Shown here in pieces: positions 35,836 to 44,465 of a stretch of 63,282 nt of DNA. Source of the DNA: Caballeronia mineralivorans PML1(12) (lineage in GTDB: Bacteria; Pseudomonadota; Gammaproteobacteria; Burkholderiales; Burkholderiaceae); NCBI RefSeq assembly GCF_001028175.1, contig NZ_AEJF01000063.1, forward strand, positions 1 to 63,282, read 5' to 3'. Both the position numbers and the translations under genes were made by a program. Position 1 is the first letter of the stretch. Each line of letters begins with the position of its first letter. The notes below the pieces were generated by a model that made no database searches, was not told where the DNA came from, and saw only the letters and a list, made by a program, of their open reading frames with translations.

Positions 35836-36951
35836 ATGAACAACGATGCTTCCCTGCCTGGCGCTGCCTCGGCGCAATCCCCGCAGGACAGCGACAATCC
35901 GCTGGGCGTCGCCGGTCTTGAATTCGTTGAATTTTCGAGCCCGGACCCCGCCCGGTTGCGGACGCTTTTCGAGCAACTTGGCTTCACGCTGGTGGCGCGC
36001 CATGTCAGCAAGGACGTCACGCTGTTCCGGCAGGGGAGCATGAATTTCCTCATCAATGCCGACGACGATTCGTTCGCGTCACGGTTTGCGGAAACGCATG
36101 GCGTGGGCATCTGCGCCATCGGGCTGCGAGTGTTCGATGCGCAGACCTCGCACGAGCGTGCCGTCGAATTTGGGGCGTGGGATTTCGAGGGTGAGCGGAT
36201 CGGGCCGAACGAGTTGTTGATTCCTGCGATCCAGGGGATCGGGGATTCGCACATTTACTTCGTGGACCATTGGGAAGGCCGGCAGGAGCCGAGCGAAAAA
36301 GCCTTGTCGATCTACGATATCGATTTCGCGTGGCTCGACCCGAAGGAAACGCGCGCGATGCTCAACACCAACGATTCGGGTTTGAGCAAGGTGGACCATT
36401 TCACGCAGACGGTCGGTGCGGGGCGGCTTGCGGACTGGCTCGAATTTTATCTGCAGGTTCTTCATTTCAAGGAGATCCATGCGGTGCATCCGGACTGGAA
36501 GGTGGCGCAGGATCTGCCTGTGATTGTGTCACCTTGCCAGACGCTGAGCATTCCCGTTTATGAGGAAGGGACTTACCGCACGAGTCTGATGCAGGACTAT
36601 TTGCCCGATCACACGGGCGAGGGCGTCCAGCATATTGCGCTGACGGCAACGGATATCTTTGCGTCGGTGGATATCTTGCGGTCGCGGGGTATTCGTTTTG
36701 TGCAGCCGCCTGCGCGGTATTACGAGCAACTCGATGAACGTTTGCCCGGGCATGGGCTGGACGTGGACGCGTTGCGGTCGAGGGGCATTCTGGTGGACGG
36801 GACGATTGCCGCGGATGGGGCCGCGCGGCTCTTTCTGCAAACCTTTATTCAACGCGATCGCGGCGATATGTTTTTCGAAATCGTCGAGAGGCGTGGGCAC
36901 CATGGATTTGGGGAAGGGAATCTGATCGCGCTGGGCAAGGCCCGGGATTAA
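35836..36951 (+). CDS. hpd: 4-hydroxyphenylpyruvate dioxygenase
   Basis: Non-haem iron dioxygenase (371 aa) turning 4-hydroxyphenylpyruvate into homogentisate. The two VOC modules are complete. The iron ligands are seen as His in KVDHFTQTV, His in GVQHIALTATD and Glu in FFEIVERRG, followed by the product-site motif HHGFGEGNL. GAGG stands 9 bases before the ATG. It follows the QuiC fusion gene by 171 bp of non-coding DNA. Its place in a quinate/shikimate block is unusual: either it serves tyrosine degradation from an odd location or it acts on a related alpha-keto acid. Confidence 0.85.
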   Translation: MNNDASLPGAASAQSPQDSDNPLGVAGLEFVEFSSPDPARLRTLFEQLGFTLVARHVSKDVTLFRQGSMNFLINADDDSFASRFAETHGVGICAIGLRVFDAQTSHERAVEFGAWDFEGERIGPNELLIPAIQGIGDSHIYFVDHWEGRQEPSEKALSIYDIDFAWLDPKETRAMLNTNDSGLSKVDHFTQTVGAGRLADWLEFYLQVLHFKEIHAVHPDWKVAQDLPVIVSPCQTLSIPVYEEGTYRTSLMQDYLPDHTGEGVQHIALTATDIFASVDILRSRGIRFVQPPARYYEQLDERLPGHGLDVDALRSRGILVDGTIAADGAARLFLQTFIQRDRGDMFFEIVERRGHHGFGEGNLIALGKARD

Positions 36952-36967
36952 GCATTTCGTTCGCGCC

Positions 36968-36983
36968 GGCGGACGGGGCCGCC
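36968..36983 (+). terminator. Possible terminator hairpin after hpd
   Basis: Arms GGCGG and CCGCC around ACGGGG, about 17 bases after the stop codon. There is no T-run, so this is a weak call. Confidence 0.3.
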
Positions 36984-37207
36984 CCCGCACAGCGGCTAAT
37001 AGTGATAACTCCCGCCGGATGTGCCCTCCAGTCTGAAAGTGCCTAACCGTCGGCTGACGGAACCCGTCGATCTGGACGAGCGTTTGCGCAGGACGCCGAC
37101 TGCTGCGAGAGAACTCGTACACAGCCAGCCGATCGGCTTCGATCAGGTGTGGCGGCATACCGACAAAGCGGACATGTCCGGATAAGTGCAAACCCCAATA
37201 ATGCGCG

Positions 37208-37233
37208 ATTATCGAACGAATGCGTTCGATAAT
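37208..37233. promoter_or_regulatory. Perfect IclR/PcaR-type palindrome before the porin gene
   Basis: Arms ATTATCGAACG (37208-37218) and CGTTCGATAAT (37223-37233) are exact inverted copies around AATG, continuing to CGATTTC. CGTTCGATAATCG is identical to the box at 31330-31342, so one regulator very likely binds both. Confidence 0.65.
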
Positions 37234-37509
37234 CGATTTCTTTCAGTAGCAAGACGTTGCCCTTAACCGAACATGACTTTATTGTGTGGACATGCTGATC
37301 CAATAAGCCAAGCGCGGCATGTTCCGTCGGTACGGAGCCTTATTTTCGGCTGAAAAATTCCCGCAGTAGCAGAATCGTTCCGACCGTCATCAGGAAGTAG
37401 CGTAACAGGTTAGGAAAGCTTATTAATGAATGTTGCAAGTGTTTCCCGGGTTCACCCAGGTAACCGCTTGCAGCAACGACCCCACGAAAAATCGAAGGAG
37501 GAGACGCAG

Positions 37510-38721
37510 ATGAAGCAATCCCGACAGGCAGGAGCCGCGGTCGTCATCACGGTAGCGATGGCGACGTCCGCACATGCGCAGACCAGCGTGACGCTGTACG
37601 GCATCGTCGATAACTCGCTGACTTATCAAAGCAGCCAGACGACCCTCGGTTCCACCAAGGGCGGTCGTTCGAACATCAAGATGTCGTCGGGCGTATGGGC
37701 GGGCAGCCGCTTCGGCCTGAAGGGCGCCGAGGATCTCGGCGGCGGCACCAAGGCGATCTTCCAACTGGAGTCGGGCTTCAGCAGCACTACCGGCGCACAG
37801 CAGTACACCAATGCAGAATTCGGCCGGCAAGCATGGGTGGGCATGACGAACCCCACATACGGAACGTTGACGGCCGGACGCCAGTATACGTCTTACTATT
37901 CGCTGCTCTCGCCGTATAGTCCGACCACTTGGCTCACCGGTTTCTACGGCGCGCATCCGGGCGACGTCGACGGACTGGACACCATCTATCGCGCGAATAA
38001 CTCGCTGGTGTATACGTCGCCCAAGCTGTATGGCATCACGTTCAGTGGCTCGTATTCGTTCGCAGGCGTACCGGGCAGCGTGAACCAGGGTTCGACCTGG
38101 AGTGGCGCGGTCCAGTACACCAACGGTCCGTTCGGGATTGCAGCGGGCATCTCGCGCATCAACAACTCGACTTCGGGCGGCGGCGCATTCGGCACGGATT
38201 CGACCACGAACTCGGGCGGGCAGTCGGGCGTGTCGGCACTGACCAACGGCTACCAGACAGCGCAGGCGCAACAGCGTATCGCCGTCGGCACGGGTTATGC
38301 GTTCAACAGTTCGTGGGATGTGTCGGCGACCTACTCGAATGTGCAGTACATCCCCGGTATCCACTCGCTGTACCGCGATACCGCGATCTTCAACACGGCC
38401 GGCGCCGTGCTTCACTGGCACGCTACGTCCACGCTTGATCTCGCGACGGGATACAGCTATACCCGCGCGACGAAAGCGAACGGCATCCAGGACGTCGCTC
38501 AATATCATCAGTTCAACTTGTCCCAGTATTACTCGCTGTCGAAACGAACCGGCCTGTATGCGCTGGAGGCGTACCAGCGCGCCAAGGGCAAGACGCTCGG
38601 CACGGCGGGCGCATCTAGCATTATCGATGCGACCGCTACATTGGGTGACGGCTTCCAGTCGGCTCCGTCGTCGTCGCAAAGCCAGTTCGCTGCCGGCGTG
38701 GGCATCATCCACCGGTTCTGA
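37510..38721 (+). CDS. Outer-membrane porin, Gram-negative type (OmpC-like)
   Basis: Trimeric beta-barrel porin of the Burkholderiales porin_4 family (403 aa). It shows a signal peptide (AAVVITVAMATSAHA-QT), the typical mature start SVTLYGIVDNSLTYQSS, the loop runs GSRFGLKGAEDLGGG and AEFGRQAWVGMT, and the C-terminal Phe ending VGIIHRF. A strong AAGGAGGAG site precedes ATG 37510. The perfect IclR-type palindrome 277-302 bases upstream ties it to the quinate/shikimate regulon, where it would let aromatic or alicyclic acids across the outer membrane. Confidence 0.9.
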   Translation: MKQSRQAGAAVVITVAMATSAHAQTSVTLYGIVDNSLTYQSSQTTLGSTKGGRSNIKMSSGVWAGSRFGLKGAEDLGGGTKAIFQLESGFSSTTGAQQYTNAEFGRQAWVGMTNPTYGTLTAGRQYTSYYSLLSPYSPTTWLTGFYGAHPGDVDGLDTIYRANNSLVYTSPKLYGITFSGSYSFAGVPGSVNQGSTWSGAVQYTNGPFGIAAGISRINNSTSGGGAFGTDSTTNSGGQSGVSALTNGYQTAQAQQRIAVGTGYAFNSSWDVSATYSNVQYIPGIHSLYRDTAIFNTAGAVLHWHATSTLDLATGYSYTRATKANGIQDVAQYHQFNLSQYYSLSKRTGLYALEAYQRAKGKTLGTAGASSIIDATATLGDGFQSAPSSSQSQFAAGVGIIHRF

Positions 38722-38790
38722 GGACCGGGTGTGCGGCGGGCTCGCCGCTCGTCGCACGTAGCGTTGCGGTGATAGCGCATACACAGCCCG

Positions 38791-38808
38791 CCCGGGTGAA
38801 TACCCGGG
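38791..38808. terminator. Hairpin after the porin gene
   Basis: Arms CCCGGGT and ACCCGGG around GAAT, 70 bases after the stop. It may terminate the porin transcript; no T-run follows. Confidence 0.35.
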
Positions 38809-38932
38809 TTGGCCGCAGCACAATTCAGCGTTGATCCCCGGTTATACGCTAGGATCGCCACCCCCAATAACATCGCTCGCTGACCAGGTTCGCAGGGCGG
38901 GAATATCATCACTTTGAGTCAGGAGACGCCTC

Positions 38933-40255
38933 ATGCAAGACGTTCATAACTCCCCGGCGGTGCACACCGGCGCCGCGGTCCGCACGCGCTCGCGTACGCG
39001 GTTCGTGATCCTCGCGCTGCTCGCCGTGGGCACGATGATCAACTATCTGGACCGCACGGTCCTGGGCATTGCGGCACCGACGATGACCAAGGAACTCGGT
39101 ATTGACGCGGCCGTGATGGGGATCGTCTTCTCGGCGTTCTCATGGACCTATGCGCTGGCCCAGATTCCAGGTGGCATCTTTCTCGATCGCTTCGGTAGCA
39201 AGGTCACGTACTTCCTTGCATTGACGTTCTGGTCGTTCTTCACGTTGATGCAGGGTTTTGCGGTGGGCCTCAAGTCATTGCTGCTGTTTCGCTTTGGCCT
39301 GGGTGTCAGCGAGGCGCCCTGTTTCCCGGTCAACAGCCGCGTGGTCGCCACGTGGTTTCCGCAACACGAGCGCGCCCGGGCGACTGGCATCTACACGGTA
39401 GGCGAATACCTCGGCCTCGCGTGTTTCGCGCCTGCGTTGTTCTGGATCATGGGGAGCTTCGGCTGGCGTGCGTTGTTCTTGGTGGTCGGTGTTGTCGGCA
39501 TTGCGTTCGGGCTTGTGTGGTGGATCTTCTATCGCGAACCGCATGACTCGAAGACGGTGAATCAGGCGGAGCTCGATTACATCTCCGCAGGCGGCGGGCT
39601 CGAGCCGCCCGGCGGCCAGCAGACGCTGGCGTTCTCGTGGAGCAGCGTCGGCAAGTTGCTCAAGCGCCGCCAGATCGCAGGCGCATGTCTCGGCCAGTTC
39701 GCGGGCAACACCACGCTGGTCTTCTTCCTCACCTGGTTCCCGACCTATCTTGCAACCGAGCGCCACATGGGCTGGATCAAGGTCGGTTTCTTCGCCGTGA
39801 TGCCGTTTCTCGCGGCAGCGATCGGCGTGATGTTCGGCGGCTGGGTGTCCGACCTCCTGCTCAAGCGGACCGGCTCGGCCAACATTGCGCGCAAGCTTCC
39901 GATCATCTTCGGTTTGTTGGGGGCGTCCACCATCATCTCCGCGAACTTCGTCAGCAGCGACATCATGGTCATCGCCATTCTCTCGTTCGCGTTCTTCGGG
40001 CAAGGCATGGTCGGGCTCGGCTGGACACTGATCTCGGATATCGCGCCGAAGAACCTGATGGGGCTGACCGGCGGCATCTTCAACTTTTGCGCGAACCTGG
40101 CCGGCATTGTGACGCCGCTGGTGATCGGCGTTATCGTGGCCAAGACCGGCTCGTTTTTCTACGCGCTGGCCTACGTCGGGGCGGCTGCGCTGGTGGGTGC
40201 GTTGTCGTATGTGTTTATCGTCGGCGATGTACGCCGCGTCGAGTTGGCGGACTGA
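38933..40255 (+). CDS. MFS transporter, ACS family
   Basis: Inner-membrane 12-helix carrier (440 aa). MINYLDRTVLGIAAPTMTKE in helix 1, AQIPGGIFLDRFGSK and FRFGLGVSEAPCFPVNSRVV are typical of hexuronate/glucarate-type ACS carriers. It lies between the porin gene and a shikimate dehydrogenase-like gene (27 bp gap to the latter), so quinate or another polyhydroxy acid is the likely substrate. Confidence 0.86.
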   Translation: MQDVHNSPAVHTGAAVRTRSRTRFVILALLAVGTMINYLDRTVLGIAAPTMTKELGIDAAVMGIVFSAFSWTYALAQIPGGIFLDRFGSKVTYFLALTFWSFFTLMQGFAVGLKSLLLFRFGLGVSEAPCFPVNSRVVATWFPQHERARATGIYTVGEYLGLACFAPALFWIMGSFGWRALFLVVGVVGIAFGLVWWIFYREPHDSKTVNQAELDYISAGGGLEPPGGQQTLAFSWSSVGKLLKRRQIAGACLGQFAGNTTLVFFLTWFPTYLATERHMGWIKVGFFAVMPFLAAAIGVMFGGWVSDLLLKRTGSANIARKLPIIFGLLGASTIISANFVSSDIMVIAILSFAFFGQGMVGLGWTLISDIAPKNLMGLTGGIFNFCANLAGIVTPLVIGVIVAKTGSFFYALAYVGAAALVGALSYVFIVGDVRRVELAD

Positions 40256-40282
40256 GCGCCAAACTTTTTGAGGCACGCAGCA

Positions 40283-41119
40283 ATGATTAGCGGAAAAACC
40301 ACCCTGATTGCCCACATCGGTTATCCGACGGAGGCATTCAAAGCGCCCATGATCTACAACCCATGGTTCGAGCAGAACGGCATCGACGCGGTGGTGGTGC
40401 CGATGGGCGTGAAGGCCGAGGACTACGCGAGTGTCTTGCCATCCCTGTTCCGGCTCGCCAACATTCGCGGCGCGCTGGTGACCATGCCGCATAAGGTGAC
40501 GACCACGAGTCTCGTCGATGAACTGACGCCCACGGCCCGCATTGCCGGTGCATGCAACGCGATTCTCCTGCGCCCCGACGGTACGCTGCTCGGCGATCAG
40601 TTCGACGGCGCGGGTTTCACGCGAGGCGTCGAACGCAAGGGCAGGCCGCTCAAGGGTGCGCGTGCGTTCGTGCTCGGCAGTGGCGGCGTGGGCTCTGCGA
40701 TCGCGGCGTCGCTTGCTGCAGCGGGCGTAGCAGGACTCGCACTCTTCGATACCAGCACCGCAGCGGTCGAGGCGCTTGCCGACCGCTTGCGCAAGCACTA
40801 TCCGCAGCTTGTGGTTACGACGGGCTCCAGGGACCCCGCAGGCTACGACGTGGTCGTCAATGCAACGCCGCTTGGCATGAACGACGGCGACCCGCTGCCG
40901 TTCGACATCGACCGCATTTCGCCTGGCACGTTCGTTGGCGAAGTCGTCATGAAAGCCGAATACACCCCGTTGTTACGCGCAGCCAAAGAGAAGGGCTGCG
41001 CGGTGCAGGTCGGCACCGACATGCTCTTCGAAATGATTCCGGCGTATCTCGAGTTCTTTGGTTTCGGCACGGCTACGCCCGAGCAATTGCGCGCGGTTGC
41101 GCAGATCAAATACTCATGA
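40283..41119 (+). CDS. Second atypical shikimate/quinate dehydrogenase family protein
   Basis: AroE-fold dehydrogenase (278 aa). Catalytic Lys71 (TMPHK) and Asp108 (QFDGAGF) are kept and the nucleotide loop is GSGGVGSAIA. The shikimate-binding HSxSP motif is replaced by EAFKAP, and the C-terminal substrate Gln region reads GTDMLFEMIPAYLEFF. The acidic LFDTS after the second strand favours NAD+. It ends 9 bp before the dehydroquinase gene, which suggests oxidation of quinate to 3-dehydroquinate. ATG 40283 has GAGG upstream. It clearly belongs to the same subfamily as the protein at 30385. Confidence 0.83.
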   Translation: MISGKTTLIAHIGYPTEAFKAPMIYNPWFEQNGIDAVVVPMGVKAEDYASVLPSLFRLANIRGALVTMPHKVTTTSLVDELTPTARIAGACNAILLRPDGTLLGDQFDGAGFTRGVERKGRPLKGARAFVLGSGGVGSAIAASLAAAGVAGLALFDTSTAAVEALADRLRKHYPQLVVTTGSRDPAGYDVVVNATPLGMNDGDPLPFDIDRISPGTFVGEVVMKAEYTPLLRAAKEKGCAVQVGTDMLFEMIPAYLEFFGFGTATPEQLRAVAQIKYS

Positions 41120-41128
41120 GGTGATGCC

Positions 41129-41581
41129 ATGAAAAAGGTGCTCGTTCTCAACGGACCCAATCTCAACCTGCTAGGCCAACGCGAACCTGCGCAGTACGGC
41201 TACGACACGCTCGCGACCGTCGAGACGCTGTGCAAGGAAGCCGGCGAGCGGCTCGGTGTGGAGGTGGAGTGCCGGCAGTCGAATCATGAGGGTGTGCTGA
41301 TCGACTGGATTCACGAGGCCGGCCGGGAGATGGCGGCGGGCAACATGCTGGGTGTCGTGATGAATCCGGGAGCCTTCACGCACACATCGATTGCCCTTCA
41401 CGACGCTATCAAGGGCGCAAGCGTCACGCTGATCGAGCTTCATATCTCCAACGTTCACGCGCGGGAATCGTTTCGTCACCACTCGTATATTTCGCCGGCG
41501 GCGCGCGGGATTATCGTCGGCCTGGGCGTCAAGGGTTATGCCCTTGCCATCGATGCGTTGGTGCAGGTGTCGCCAAGCTAA
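41129..41581 (+). CDS. aroQ: 3-dehydroquinate dehydratase, type II
   Basis: Converts 3-dehydroquinate to 3-dehydroshikimate (150 aa, a dodecameric family of about 145-150). Seen: [19 protein letters not shown] with the catalytic Tyr region, the substrate loop [26 protein letters not shown] with the catalytic His, and FRHHSYIS. Placed directly after a quinate dehydrogenase-like gene and in a block with QuiC, it is the catabolic enzyme (QuiB role). A separate biosynthetic copy is expected elsewhere in the genome. Confidence 0.92.
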   Translation: MKKVLVLNGPNLNLLGQREPAQYGYDTLATVETLCKEAGERLGVEVECRQSNHEGVLIDWIHEAGREMAAGNMLGVVMNPGAFTHTSIALHDAIKGASVTLIELHISNVHARESFRHHSYISPAARGIIVGLGVKGYALAIDALVQVSPS

Positions 41582-41718
41582 GTAAGCGGTTGTGATTGTT
41601 AGAGAGGGGCTGAAACAGGAGGTTTATTTTTGCCTTAGTTAGACGAAAAGGAAGCCTAAAGGTCAATATTGGCGGGCCGATATACGAGTTGTAGCGTTCA
41701 CTTCGACAAGGATGCGCC

Positions 41719-43278
41719 GTGCGCGCTTCAACACCCATGAAAGTATCGACCAAACTGCTTTTACTTGTTATTACAGCGCTGGCGGGCGTCATCTGCATAG
41801 CCGCGATCGCGCTGTCGCAACTCGACCATGCGCTCATCGAAAGCCGTCAAGGGCAAATCGTTACGCTGCTGAACAAGGCCGAACATCTGACGCTGTACTA
41901 CCAGTCGCTGGAAGCAAGCGGCAAGATGAGTCGCGACGACGCGCAGTCCGCCGCTAAAACAGCACTCAACCAGTTGAATGCAGATAGCAAAAGTTACTAT
42001 TGGGTAACCAACACCGAGAGTATCAACCTCGTTCATCCGAACGCGAAGCTGATCGGTACCAAGACGGGCGGCAACAAGACCACGAACGGCAATCTGACCG
42101 ATACGCAGGCGTATCAGCAAGGTCTCGCGAACGACCATATCGCGCTGGTGGATGTGCTGATCAAGCGCACGCAAGACGGTCCGCTCGAAGCGAAGTTGCA
42201 AGGCGTGGTCACGATTCCGGCGTGGGGCTGGTGGATTGGCACGGGCTTCTTCCACGACGACATCAATGCCGCCTACTGGAAGCTCGCCAAGACACTGGTC
42301 GGTATCGCGATCGCGATCTTCCTGGCAGTCGGCGCCATGGCCTGGTTCATGACGCGGAGCGTAACTCGCGCGCTTGGTGGCGAGCCGGCGGACGCAGCTG
42401 CATTTGCCGCACAAATTGCGGCGGGCAATTTGGGCGCTTACATCAAGCTCGCGCCGTCGGACCGTTCGAGCCTGCTGTTTGCGTTGAGCGAAATGCGCCT
42501 GAAGCTGTGCGATCTGGTGCAGGGTATTCAGCGTTCGAGCGATTCAATCGCGACCGGCTCCGGTGAAATTGCGCAAGGCAACACCGACCTGTCGCAACGT
42601 ACGGAAGAACAGGCGGCGTCTTTGCAGGAGACCGCTGCGAGCATGGAGCAATTGACCGCGACGGTGAAGCAGAACGCGGACAACGCGCGTCAGGCGAGCC
42701 AGCTCGCTATGCTCGCGTCGAATGCAACCGAACGCGGCGGTAGCGCGGTGGACGAAGTGATCGGCACGATGCAGAGCATCGCTGACGAGTCGCGGAAAAT
42801 CGGCCAGATTATCAGCGTGATCGAAGGCATCGCATTTCAGACCAATATTCTTGCGCTGAACGCAGCGGTCGAAGCGGCGCGAGCCGGCGACGAAGGTCGC
42901 GGCTTCGCGGTCGTCGCCGGCGAAGTGCGGACACTGGCGCAGCGCAGCGCGTCGGCGGCGAAGGACATTAAGGAACTGATCGGATCGTCGGTAGCACGCG
43001 TCGACGACGGCACGGGCCAGGTCGCGGTTGCGGGAGAACGGATGCGCGAGATCGTGCAGTCGATCAAGCGCGTCAGCGACATCATGGGGGAGATTGCAGC
43101 GGCATCGATCGAGCAGAGCACCGGCATAGAACAGGTCAATCGCGCGGTGTCGCAGATGGACGAAACCACGCAACAGAATGCGGCACTGGTCGAAGAAGCG
43201 GCGGCAGCCGCGGCTTCGCTGGATGAACAGGCCGGAAGGCTGCGCGCGATGGTGGGGGTGTTCCGGTTGGAGGGCTAA
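41719..43278 (+). CDS. Methyl-accepting chemotaxis protein with single Cache sensor domain
   Basis: Inner-membrane chemoreceptor (519 aa). A first membrane helix (about 9-30) is followed by a periplasmic sCache_2-like domain (about 35-185) with [20 protein letters not shown] and [13 protein letters not shown] second helix (about 195-215), a HAMP segment and a signalling domain follow, with the hairpin tip [20 protein letters not shown]. No C-terminal CheR-tether pentapeptide is seen. The GTG at 41719 has AAGGA 7 bases upstream; an ATG six codons in has no site. Placed after the quinate block, it may sense a small organic acid; ligand unknown. Confidence 0.88.
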   Translation: MRASTPMKVSTKLLLLVITALAGVICIAAIALSQLDHALIESRQGQIVTLLNKAEHLTLYYQSLEASGKMSRDDAQSAAKTALNQLNADSKSYYWVTNTESINLVHPNAKLIGTKTGGNKTTNGNLTDTQAYQQGLANDHIALVDVLIKRTQDGPLEAKLQGVVTIPAWGWWIGTGFFHDDINAAYWKLAKTLVGIAIAIFLAVGAMAWFMTRSVTRALGGEPADAAAFAAQIAAGNLGAYIKLAPSDRSSLLFALSEMRLKLCDLVQGIQRSSDSIATGSGEIAQGNTDLSQRTEEQAASLQETAASMEQLTATVKQNADNARQASQLAMLASNATERGGSAVDEVIGTMQSIADESRKIGQIISVIEGIAFQTNILALNAAVEAARAGDEGRGFAVVAGEVRTLAQRSASAAKDIKELIGSSVARVDDGTGQVAVAGERMREIVQSIKRVSDIMGEIAAASIEQSTGIEQVNRAVSQMDETTQQNAALVEEAAAAAASLDEQAGRLRAMVGVFRLEG

Positions 43279-43405
43279 TTGCACGCAGTAGAACAAGCAG
43301 GCGAGAAAGCGATGCGGCCATTCTGATGTCAGTGTGCATGGAGACCCATGCACACTGCAGACGTGAAAACTCAGGCCAGCTTCTTCCTGCCGCGGTTCGC
43401 CGAGT

Positions 43406-44371
43406 TTAGTCTTCAGCCTCAGAACGCGTTAGCCTTCCAGCTCCACGTCGAAGCGATGGTGAACGTTCTGTCAGCGGCGGAGAGAAGACCGCATCCAGCA
43501 CGCTTCCCGACGCGAACTGCCTGCGATACGCGGCAGGCGTCGTCTCCTTCATTGCCTTGAACTGCCGATTGAAGTTTGCAATGTTCGCGAAACCGGACCG
43601 TGTCGCGATTACTGAAACGGGCAATGACGTATCGGCAAGCATCCGGCACGCGTGGCCGATCCTGACGCGGGTGATGTATCGGCTCACGCTCTCGCCAATG
43701 TGCTGAGCAAAATAACGCGTGAGCGTGCGTTCCGACAGACTTGCAGCCGCGCAAAGCTCCGGCAGCCGCAACGGCTCGGCGAACCGCGCGTCGATCATCG
43801 AGAGCACACGGTTGATCCGTTCGGGCTCATGTCCCGATGGCCCCTCGGTCCTTTCGTTGAATGTGCTGGGCGATGCGAGTGGAGCTCCTGGCGCATCAGC
43901 GAGCGCACACAGGATATCGAGCGTCGCGGCAAGACGCTCACGCGGCGCGCTCGAAAGCAGGTCGTTCGCGCGCAATCGCATCGCCGCTCCCGCGTCCTGT
44001 CCGAATGCCAGACCACAGGCTGCCCTGCGCAGCAGCCTGTGCAGCGCTTCATATTCCGGACAACAATCCGCGAGCCGCCGCGCCCAGTCGCCATCAAACC
44101 AGATCACGATCGCCACCTGTGGTGACGACGGATCGATCGAGCGGTTCGATGCCCACGTATGCGGAAGATCTGGCGGAACCAGTACTAGATCCTCTGCCTC
44201 GTAGTCCACCACCGAATCACCGATGTACCGCTTTCCCTGACTGTTCATGGTCAGGGTCAACTCGTACTCCGGGTGGTGATGCCACTCAAACGGAATGCGT
44301 GGCAGGCGCCTGTGATAGATGCGGACTGAACATCTGTCGCCGAACTCGACGTGCTCATACGCTGGTTTCAT
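43406..44371 (-). CDS. AraC-family regulator with cupin sensor domain
   Basis: DNA-binding regulator (321 aa). The N-terminal cupin-like arm has FEWHHHPEYELTLTMNSQGK and LVLVPPDLPHTW. The C-terminal HTH pair has LRLPELCAAASLSERTLTRY and VSVIATRSGFANIANFNRQF. It diverges from the DUF1479 gene over 94 bp and probably controls it. Confidence 0.86.
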   Translation of the reverse strand: MKPAYEHVEFGDRCSVRIYHRRLPRIPFEWHHHPEYELTLTMNSQGKRYIGDSVVDYEAEDLVLVPPDLPHTWASNRSIDPSSPQVAIVIWFDGDWARRLADCCPEYEALHRLLRRAACGLAFGQDAGAAMRLRANDLLSSAPRERLAATLDILCALADAPGAPLASPSTFNERTEGPSGHEPERINRVLSMIDARFAEPLRLPELCAAASLSERTLTRYFAQHIGESVSRYITRVRIGHACRMLADTSLPVSVIATRSGFANIANFNRQFKAMKETTPAAYRRQFASGSVLDAVFSPPLTERSPSLRRGAGRLTRSEAED

Positions 44372-44465
44372 GGCCGAAATTGCAAAATAATTGTCTGTAT
44401 AGTATCACTGCTCGGCGTACTCACGGCCTATGCTCCGGTGGTAGTCAACGCAAACGGAGACAGAC

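Larger units (their letters stand above)
36952..37509. other. Intergenic control region before the porin gene
   Basis: 558 bp without a recognisable gene. It holds a G/C hairpin just after the dioxygenase stop (36968-36983), a perfect IclR-type palindrome (37208-37233) and the porin ribosome binding site AAGGAGGAG (37495-37503). Confidence 0.55.

Noticed and set aside
39275..40798. 507-codon minus-strand frame opposite the MFS and dehydrogenase genes
   Set aside because: His/Arg/Glu-rich composition without any recognised domain; it is a shadow of the transporter reading frame.
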